A stretch of DNA of 11,076 nt from DATCJU01 sp036562635 (GTDB lineage: Bacteria; Actinomycetota; Actinomycetes; Mycobacteriales; Pseudonocardiaceae), in NCBI GenBank assembly GCA_036562635.1, contig DATCJU010000140.1:1-11076 (forward strand). Reading direction: 5' to 3'. Both the position numbers and the translations under genes were made by a program. Positions 6,158 through 11,076 of the stretch are shown here, in pieces; positions within the stretch are counted from its first letter, which is position 1, and each line of letters starts with the position of its first letter. The notes below the pieces were generated by a model, which saw nothing but the letters and a program-made list of their open reading frames with translations, had not been told where the DNA came from and made no database searches.

Positions 6158-6997
6158 TCAGCTCAGCGGCAGGGGTTCACCGCCGCGTTCGGTGAGCAGG
6201 CTCAGCATGGTGTGGGTCTCGGCCTCCTGGGTGTCCAGCATCCGCTGTGCCAGGTTCCGCAGCGCCGGCTGCGTGGCGTGCTGGGCCGCGTACTCCATCA
6301 TGTGCTTTCCGCCCTGGTGGTGCCGGATCATCAGCTGCAGGAAGTACACGTCCAGCTCGCGACCGGACAACGACCGCAGCCGGGCCAGCTCCTTCTGGGA
6401 GGCCATGCCGGGCATCGTGGTCACCGCACCGCCCTGCCCGGTGGGCGCGCCCCCGTGATGACCGCTCTCCGGGCCGGTCATCCAGGCCATGTAGCCCCCT
6501 GTGGGGATCTCGGGCTGGTTCCACATCGACAGCCAGCCCCGCATGCGGCCCACCTGCTCCAGCTGGGAGCGCTCGATGTCGAAGGCGAGCTGCTTGATCA
6601 CCGGGTCGGTGCTGTGCTCCCGGGCCCAGCCGGCCATGGTCACCGCCTGGAGGTGGTGCACGGACATGTCCTGGGCGAAGCCGACGTCCACCGAGCCGGC
6701 GGCCGGGGTCGTGGACTGCCGCGCGCCGGGCAGCTGGATCAGCATGCCCAGGGCCGCACCCAGCAACAGCACGGCCAGCACCGCCACCGCGGCCACCACC
6801 ACGCGCACCGTGGTGGTGGTTCCTGCACCCCGGGATCCGGTGCCCGGTTCCGCCGGACCGGTGTCGTCCCCGTCGACCTCGGTGCGGGCCGGGCGGTCCT
6901 GCTCCGTGTCGTCCGGGGCGTCCGTGGAGGTGGGTGATGCCGGCGGGACCGGCTGCTGCTCAGCCGGTCCCGCGTCGTACTGCCTGTCCGAACTCAT
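6158..6997 (-). CDS. DUF305 family membrane-anchored protein
   Basis: A 279-aa protein with a disordered, acidic and proline-rich N-terminus (1-60), one transmembrane helix (about 64-88) and an extracytoplasmic DUF305 domain. DUF305 is a ferritin-like helical fold; some members are tied to copper or other metals, but no reaction is established. Both typical halves are present: DMSVHHLQAV with H114-H115, and LMIRHHQGGKHMM with H226, H227 and H232. The region between them (about 155-200) is rich in Met, His and Gly (GHHGG, MPGM), which suits metal binding. The ATG shares one base with the stop of the upstream DUF3105 gene (TGATG), so translation is likely coupled and the products probably work together. 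The specific function is unknown. Confidence 0.88.
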   Translation of the reverse strand: MSSDRQYDAGPAEQQPVPPASPTSTDAPDDTEQDRPARTEVDGDDTGPAEPGTGSRGAGTTTTVRVVVAAVAVLAVLLLGAALGMLIQLPGARQSTTPAAGSVDVGFAQDMSVHHLQAVTMAGWAREHSTDPVIKQLAFDIERSQLEQVGRMRGWLSMWNQPEIPTGGYMAWMTGPESGHHGGAPTGQGGAVTTMPGMASQKELARLRSLSGRELDVYFLQLMIRHHQGGKHMMEYAAQHATQPALRNLAQRMLDTQEAETHTMLSLLTERGGEPLPLS

Positions 6998-7926
6998 CAG
7001 CCCTGTCCGCTCGGAGCCTGCTGCTGCGGCTCCTGCTGGCCACCCTGCTGGTCCTGCTGCTGGTCGTTCTGCTGCTGGTCCTGCTGCTGCGGCTCCTGCT
7101 GCTGGTCGCCCTGCTGCTCACCCTGCTGGCTACCGGGCACGGTCCCCATGCCACCCGGCAGCTGGCTGGCGTCCTGACCGCCGTCCATCGGGACCGCGTC
7201 CGGCCCCGGAGGAGTGGGGTCGAACGGCGGCGGGTTGTCCGGGTCGAACTGGCCCGGACCCAGGGCGTCACAGGAGGCGCCGGTCTCCGGGTAGGTGTAC
7301 GGGTTGCTGCGCAGGGCGCGGATGAACTGGTCGATGCGCTCGTCGTCGGCGCTCTCCACCTTCAGCTGGTGGCCCCACGACTGCAGCGAGATCGGCTTGT
7401 CCAGCCCCGGGTAGGGCGACATCAGCATGTAGGGCTGGTTCTCCACCCGCTTGCGCAGCTTCTCCAGGGCCTCACCGCTGACCTGGTCCGGGTTGTAGGT
7501 GATCCAGACCGCCCCGTGCTCCAGCGAGTGGATCACGTTCTCGGTACGGATCGCCTGCTCGTAGACCATGCCGTTGCAGGCCGCCCAGTAGCTGTCATGC
7601 GGACCACCGAACGGCGGCGACTGGTCGTAGGCCACCCGCTGGTCCGGGGTGACGTGACGCTGACCCTGGTACTCCTGGATCACGATGCCGGGGATCTGCG
7701 TGGACGGGTCCCGGTTGCTGTCCGAGGGGGTCCACTTGGCCAGCGCAGCCTCGCGCTCCTGCTTGTCGGAGTACTGCACGTAGGCGTAGCCGAACACGCC
7801 CCCCGCGAAGAGCACGACGACCAGCACCGCGGCCACCATGCCCCACGGTTTGGGCTTGTTCACCACGACCGAGGAGCGAGCAGCGCGTACGCTGCGTGCC
7901 CCCTTGTTGTTCTTGCCGCTGGCCAT
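6997..7926 (-). CDS. DUF3105 family membrane protein with glutamine-rich tail
   Basis: A 309-aa protein of unknown function. A basic N-terminus (1-28) is followed by one transmembrane helix (about 29-50), which by the positive-inside rule puts the rest outside the membrane. The DUF3105 domain (about 75-222) shows its usual motifs: YDQSPPFGGPHD (100-111), HSLEHGAVWITY (133-144), and cysteines C118 and C219 that could form a disulfide. The histidines suggest metal binding but this is inference. The last 75 residues are low complexity: Pro/Asp-rich, then from about 266 a run dominated by Gln with some Gly, Glu and Asp. It is the first gene of the pair with DUF305 and diverges from argS. ATG 7926 lacks a strong Shine-Dalgarno; GAGG lies about 11 bases upstream. 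Confidence 0.87.
   Translation of the reverse strand: MASGKNNKGARSVRAARSSVVVNKPKPWGMVAAVLVVVLFAGGVFGYAYVQYSDKQEREAALAKWTPSDSNRDPSTQIPGIVIQEYQGQRHVTPDQRVAYDQSPPFGGPHDSYWAACNGMVYEQAIRTENVIHSLEHGAVWITYNPDQVSGEALEKLRKRVENQPYMLMSPYPGLDKPISLQSWGHQLKVESADDERIDQFIRALRSNPYTYPETGASCDALGPGQFDPDNPPPFDPTPPGPDAVPMDGGQDASQLPGGMGTVPGSQQGEQQGDQQQEPQQQDQQQNDQQQDQQGGQQEPQQQAPSGQG
7000..7131 (-). repeat. CAG-rich low-complexity coding repeat (poly-Gln tail)
   Basis: The 3' end of the DUF3105 gene (residues about 266-309) is built almost wholly of CAG glutamine codons broken by GAC, GGT/GGC and GAG, seen on the plus strand as CTG repeats. Imperfect units of the QQQ-acidic type recur. Such a tract can change length by slippage, so tail length is probably variable between strains. 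Confidence 0.75.
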
Positions 7927-7973
7927 CCCTGTTCGGACCTCGTCTCGTCACCTGACCGGGGTTGTCGCCGGCC

Positions 7974-8005
7974 AGTGTATGGACTTTTGCCGGGGGCGTC
8001 GTCAA
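7974..8005 (-). promoter_or_regulatory. Candidate promoter of the DUF3105-DUF305 operon
   Basis: On the minus strand a -35-like TTGACG (8005-8000) is followed by a -10-like TACACT (7979-7974) in a short AT-richer patch, starting an mRNA at about 7967 with a leader of about 40 nt. The spacer is 20 bp, longer than ideal, so either the -10 is slightly misplaced or the promoter needs an activator. Confidence 0.4.
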
Positions 8006-8263
8006 CGCGCGGATCGGCGCGGCCCGACCGGCGCCACGCGCACTGGGACGAACGGGGTTCGCAGGTGCGACGAACGGGGGACGCGCCGTCCGGGTGATCA
8101 CCGGGTGCGTCGACACCCACGCGCGATGCGTCCCGTCGTCCCGCACGGAATGCCGGATCGGGTGCGGATGGCTCCGGACCGGGTGGTTCCCGCAGGTGGT
8201 TCCGCGTGGCGGTGAGCCGGGTCACCGACCGGCGCTCCCACCTGGCGGGACAGGGGTAACCCC

Positions 8264-8301
8264 TTCGTGAACAGTGCGAACGCCTCCCTAGACTGCATCG
8301 G
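8264..8301 (+). promoter_or_regulatory. Leaderless promoter of argS
   Basis: TAGACT at 8289-8294 is a near-ideal actinobacterial -10, and the argS GTG starts 7 bases after it, so transcription should begin at or next to the start codon. There is no Shine-Dalgarno before the GTG. A weak -35-like TTCGTG lies at 8264-8269, 19 bp away. Confidence 0.65.
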
Positions 8302-9966
8302 GTGACTCCTGCCGCGCTCGCTGAACTGGTTCGTTCCGTAGCTGTCGACGTCCTGTCCGCTCGTGGGCTGGACACCTCGGTCCTGCCCGAGACCGTGACC
8401 GTGGAGCGACCGCGAAACCCTGAGCACGGCGACTACGCCACCAACCTGGCGCTCCAGACCGCCAAGAAGCTGGGCGTCGCCCCGCGGGACCTGGCCGGAT
8501 GGCTGGCCGAGGCGCTGGCCGGGCACCAGGCCGTGGCCTCCGCGGAGGTGGCCGGGCCGGGCTTCCTGAACCTGTGGCTGGCCGCCGACGCCCAGGGGCA
8601 GATCGTGCGTGAGGTGCTCACCGCCGCCGAGGAGTACGGCCACGCCGATCGTTTCGGTGGACTGAAGGTGAACCTGGAGTTCGTCTCGGCCAACCCGACC
8701 GGCCCCATCCACCTGGGAGGCACCCGGTGGGCCGCGGTCGGTGACGCCCTGGGGCGGATCCTGGCCGCACAGGGGGCCCAGGTCACCCGCGAGTACTACT
8801 TCAACGACGCCGGTGCGCAGATCGACCGTTTCGTCCGGTCGTTGATCGCCGCCGCCAAGGGTGAGCCGACCCCCGAGGACGGGTATGGCGGCGCCTACAT
8901 CGCCGACATCGCCGGCGAGGTGGTGCGGCGCGAGCCCGGCGTGCTGGACCTGCCGGAGGCCGAGCGGCACGAGGTGTTCCGCCGGGTCGGCGTCGGACTG
9001 ATGTTCGACGAGATCAAGCGGAGCCTGCACGAGTTCGGCACCGACTTCGACGTCTACTTCCACGAGGACTCGCTGCACACCTCCGGTGCGGTGGGCGCCG
9101 CCGTGGAGGAGCTGCGCAAGCGTGGGCACCTGTACCACGCCGACGGGGCCTGGTGGCTGCGCTCCAGCGAGTTCGGGGACGACAAGGACCGGGTCGTCAT
9201 CAAGAGCGACGGGCGGCCCGCGTACATCGCCGGTGACATCGCCTACTACCGGGACAAGCGGCAGCGCGGCTTCGACCTGTGCATCTACATGCTGGGCGCC
9301 GACCACCACGGCTACATCGGCCGGCTCAAGGCCGTCGCGGCCGCCTTCGACGACGACCCGAACACGGTCGAGGTGCTCATCGGCCAGATGGTGAACCTGG
9401 TCCGGGACGGCAAGCCGGTGCGGATGAGCAAGCGGGCCGGCACCGTCATCACCCTGGAGGACCTGGTCGAGGCGGTCGGTGTGGACGCCGCCCGCTACGC
9501 CATGATCCGCGCCTCGGTGGACTCCGCCCTGGACATCGACCTGGACGTGTGGAGCCGGCGCACCAACGACAACCCGGTCTTCTACGTGCAGTACGCGCAC
9601 GCCCGGCTCGCCTCGCTGCTGCGCAACGCCGCCGAGCTGGGCATCGAGCTGGACACCGACCTCGACCGGGTGGACTTCGGCCTGCTCACCCACGAGCGGG
9701 AGGGCGACCTGATCCGCACCATCGGCGAGTTCCCGCGCATCGTGGCCTCCGCGGCCGAGCTGCGGGAGCCGCATCGGGTGGCCCGCTACCTGGAGGAGTT
9801 GGCCAGCGCCTACCACAAGTTCTACGACTCGTGCCGGGTGCTGCCGCAGGGTGACGAGCCGGCCACGCCGCTGACCCAGGCCCGGCTGCAGCTGTGCGCC
9901 GCCGCGCGCCAGGTGCTGGCCAACGGTCTGGGGCTGTTGGGCGTCTCCGCCCCCGACCGGATGTAG
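8302..9966 (+). CDS. argS: Arginyl-tRNA synthetase
   Basis: A 554-aa, full-length cytoplasmic class I synthetase that charges tRNA-Arg with arginine using ATP. In order: the N-terminal additional domain that reads the tRNA D-loop (about 1-115); the catalytic Rossmann fold with SANPTGPIHLGG, whose HLGG (H137) stands for HIGH; YYFNDAGAQ; LCIYMLGADHHGYI; the MSKRAG loop (M375-S376-K377) standing for KMSKS; and the C-terminal anticodon-binding DALR domain (about 430-554), ending in GVSAPDRM as in mycobacterial ArgS. HLGG in place of HIGH looks like the group norm, since the mycobacterial enzyme has HIGG. The GTG start is set by the -10 seven bases upstream and by homology. lysA follows after 13 bases, probably in one operon. 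The tRNA-Arg(CCG) in this window is one of its substrates. Confidence 0.98.
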   Translation: MTPAALAELVRSVAVDVLSARGLDTSVLPETVTVERPRNPEHGDYATNLALQTAKKLGVAPRDLAGWLAEALAGHQAVASAEVAGPGFLNLWLAADAQGQIVREVLTAAEEYGHADRFGGLKVNLEFVSANPTGPIHLGGTRWAAVGDALGRILAAQGAQVTREYYFNDAGAQIDRFVRSLIAAAKGEPTPEDGYGGAYIADIAGEVVRREPGVLDLPEAERHEVFRRVGVGLMFDEIKRSLHEFGTDFDVYFHEDSLHTSGAVGAAVEELRKRGHLYHADGAWWLRSSEFGDDKDRVVIKSDGRPAYIAGDIAYYRDKRQRGFDLCIYMLGADHHGYIGRLKAVAAAFDDDPNTVEVLIGQMVNLVRDGKPVRMSKRAGTVITLEDLVEAVGVDAARYAMIRASVDSALDIDLDVWSRRTNDNPVFYVQYAHARLASLLRNAAELGIELDTDLDRVDFGLLTHEREGDLIRTIGEFPRIVASAAELREPHRVARYLEELASAYHKFYDSCRVLPQGDEPATPLTQARLQLCAAARQVLANGLGLLGVSAPDRM

Positions 9967-9979
9967 GAGTGCTGACCTG

Positions 9980-11076
9980 ATGCGTGCCCACCCCGCGGGG
10001 CCCCGCCACGCCGACGTCCTCACCCCCGCGAACACCGCCGGGCCGCGCCCAGCCACCGCCGAGGAGCTGAACCGGCTGCACCCCGCGGTGTGGCCGCGCA
10101 ACGCCGAACGCGGCCCCGACGGGGTGCTGCGGCTGGCCGGGGTCGACGTGCGCGACCTGGCCGAGCAGTACGGCACCCCGCTGTTCGTAATGGACGAGGC
10201 CGACTTCCGGTCGCGCTGCGCCGAGCACGCCGAGGCGTTCGGTGATCCCGCGCTGGTGCACTACGCCGCCAAGGCGTTCCTGTGCGGTGCCGTGGCGCGC
10301 TGGGTGGCCGAGGAGGGCCTGTCGCTGGACGTGGCCAGTGGCGGGGAACTCGCCCTCGCCCTGCACGCCGGCTTCCCTGCCGAGCGGATCGCCCTGCACG
10401 GCAACAACAAGTCGCCCGCCGAGCTGGCCCAGGCGCTGGACGCCGGGGTGGGCGTGGTGGTGCTCGACTCCTTCTACGAGATCGCCCGGCTGGACCGGCT
10501 CGCCCGGGACCGCGGGATCCGGCAGCCGGTCATGGTGCGGGTCACGGTCGGCGTCGAGGCCCACACCCACGAGTTCATCGCCACCGCCCACGAGGACCAG
10601 AAGTTCGGGTTCTCCCTGGCCGGTGGGGACGCCGCCGAGGCGGTGCGCCGGGTGCTCAACGCCGAGGGCCTGCAGCTGGTCGGCCTGCACAGCCACATCG
10701 GTTCGCAGATCTTCGACGCCAGCGGGTTCGAGGTGGCCGCGCACCGCGTGGTCGGTCTGCTGACCCGGATCCGGGACGAGCACGGCCCCGAGGCGATCGA
10801 GTCCATCACCACCCTGGACCTGGGCGGTGGTCTGGGCATCGCCTACACCCCCGAGGACGATCCGCCACCGGTGGCGCAGCTGGCCGAACAGCTCCGCGCC
10901 ATCGTGCGTCGGGAGTGCGAGGCGGCCGGTCTGCCCGTGCCGCGGGTGGCCGTCGAACCGGGTCGGTCGATCGTCGGGCCGGGGACGGTGACCCTCTACG
11001 AGGTCGGGACGATCAAGGACGTCGAGCTGGACCGTGGGCGGCGGCGGTACGTCTCCGTCGACGGAGGGATGAGCGA
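9980..11076 (+). CDS. lysA: Diaminopimelate decarboxylase (5' part, cut by window end)
   Basis: A PLP-dependent enzyme converting meso-diaminopimelate to L-lysine and CO2, the last step of lysine synthesis. The first 365 codons are present. The alanine-racemase-like barrel carries the PLP lysine in HYAAKAF (K98), ASGGEL, HGNNKS, the PLP-contacting HSHIGSQ (H237, H239), the phosphate-binding LGGGLG and EPGRSIVGPG, and the frame runs off at SVDGGMS. The C-terminal beta domain with the substrate-binding residues lies beyond the window. ATG 9980 has AGGAG at 9965-9969, which overlaps the argS stop codon and leaves a 10-base spacer, so both are probably read from one mRNA. argS-lysA order, usually followed by hom and thrC, is a known actinobacterial arrangement. 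Confidence 0.97.
   Translation, partial: MRAHPAGPRHADVLTPANTAGPRPATAEELNRLHPAVWPRNAERGPDGVLRLAGVDVRDLAEQYGTPLFVMDEADFRSRCAEHAEAFGDPALVHYAAKAFLCGAVARWVAEEGLSLDVASGGELALALHAGFPAERIALHGNNKSPAELAQALDAGVGVVVLDSFYEIARLDRLARDRGIRQPVMVRVTVGVEAHTHEFIATAHEDQKFGFSLAGGDAAEAVRRVLNAEGLQLVGLHSHIGSQIFDASGFEVAAHRVVGLLTRIRDEHGPEAIESITTLDLGGGLGIAYTPEDDPPPVAQLAEQLRAIVRRECEAAGLPVPRVAVEPGRSIVGPGTVTLYEVGTIKDVELDRGRRRYVSVDGGMS

Larger units (their letters stand above)
7927..8301. other. Divergent control region between DUF3105 and argS
   Basis: This 375-bp gap contains both divergent promoters and no gene. Besides the promoters it holds an 11-bp direct repeat GACGAACGGGG (8047-8057 and 8069-8079, period 22), a perfect 10-bp palindrome GGTGATCACC (8093-8102) and a 9-bp direct repeat GGTGGTTCC (8182-8190 and 8195-8203, period 13). 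No T-box-like or other recognisable riboswitch structure precedes argS. Confidence 0.6.

Noticed and set aside
4979..6937. 652-codon plus-strand open frame across the acyl-CoA dehydrogenase and DUF305 genes
   Set aside because: It runs antisense through two real genes and their intergenic gap; its product is a Gly/His/Pro/Arg-rich shadow without motifs.
8707..8721. Apparent defect in the ArgS HIGH motif (HLGG)
   Set aside because: The mycobacterial enzyme has HIGG at the same place, so the change is a group feature and not a loss of function.
8098..10176. 692-codon open frame antisense to argS
   Set aside because: It mirrors argS, whose ArgS motifs are unmistakable. Long antisense frames are expected in very GC-rich DNA, and its translation is low-complexity with no recognisable domain.

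Overview
The window is GC-rich chromosomal DNA from an actinomycete. Gene content and protein sequence point to the Pseudonocardiales/Mycobacteriales side: an argS-lysA pair, a tRNA-Arg(CCG) with encoded CCA, leaderless-type promoters (TANNNT 7-8 nt before a GTG start), an EphD-like hydrolase/SDR fusion and a DUF3105-DUF305 pair. No exact genus can be assigned from sequence alone. Most of the window is ordinary housekeeping or metabolic DNA. The least ordinary part is the extreme left end.

Layout. (1) 1-208: the leader-distal end of a CRISPR array with 37-nt repeats and 37-nt spacers. The last repeat has lost the conserved 3' part and forms a perfect 13-bp hairpin. No cas gene is in the window. 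(2) 209-620: about 400 bp with no convincing gene. (3) 621-753: tRNA-Arg(CCG) on the minus strand, followed by an 18-bp perfect stem-loop terminator. (4) 895-2616: EphD-like alpha/beta-hydrolase-SDR fusion (+). (5) 2717-3646: CDF-family metal exporter (+), with a promoter overlapped by a metalloregulator-like palindrome. (6) 3647-4012: convergent intergenic region holding an AT-rich island full of small palindromes, tiny ORFs on both strands and a terminator-like hairpin. (7) 4013-5998: VLCAD-like acyl-CoA dehydrogenase (-). (8) 6158-7926: DUF3105 and DUF305 membrane proteins (-), translationally coupled by TGATG. (9) 7927-8301: divergent control region with direct repeats and a leaderless argS promoter. 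(10) 8302-11076: argS and the 5' part of lysA (+).

How the genes relate. argS-lysA begins the well-known actinobacterial amino-acid cluster (arginyl-tRNA charging, then the last step of lysine synthesis), normally continued by hom/thrC beyond the right edge. The DUF3105/DUF305 pair is an envelope-facing, probably metal-binding unit transcribed away from argS. The acyl-CoA dehydrogenase and the EphD-like enzyme both suggest lipid metabolism but lie on opposite strands with no shared operon. The CDF exporter appears to be an independently controlled metal-resistance gene.
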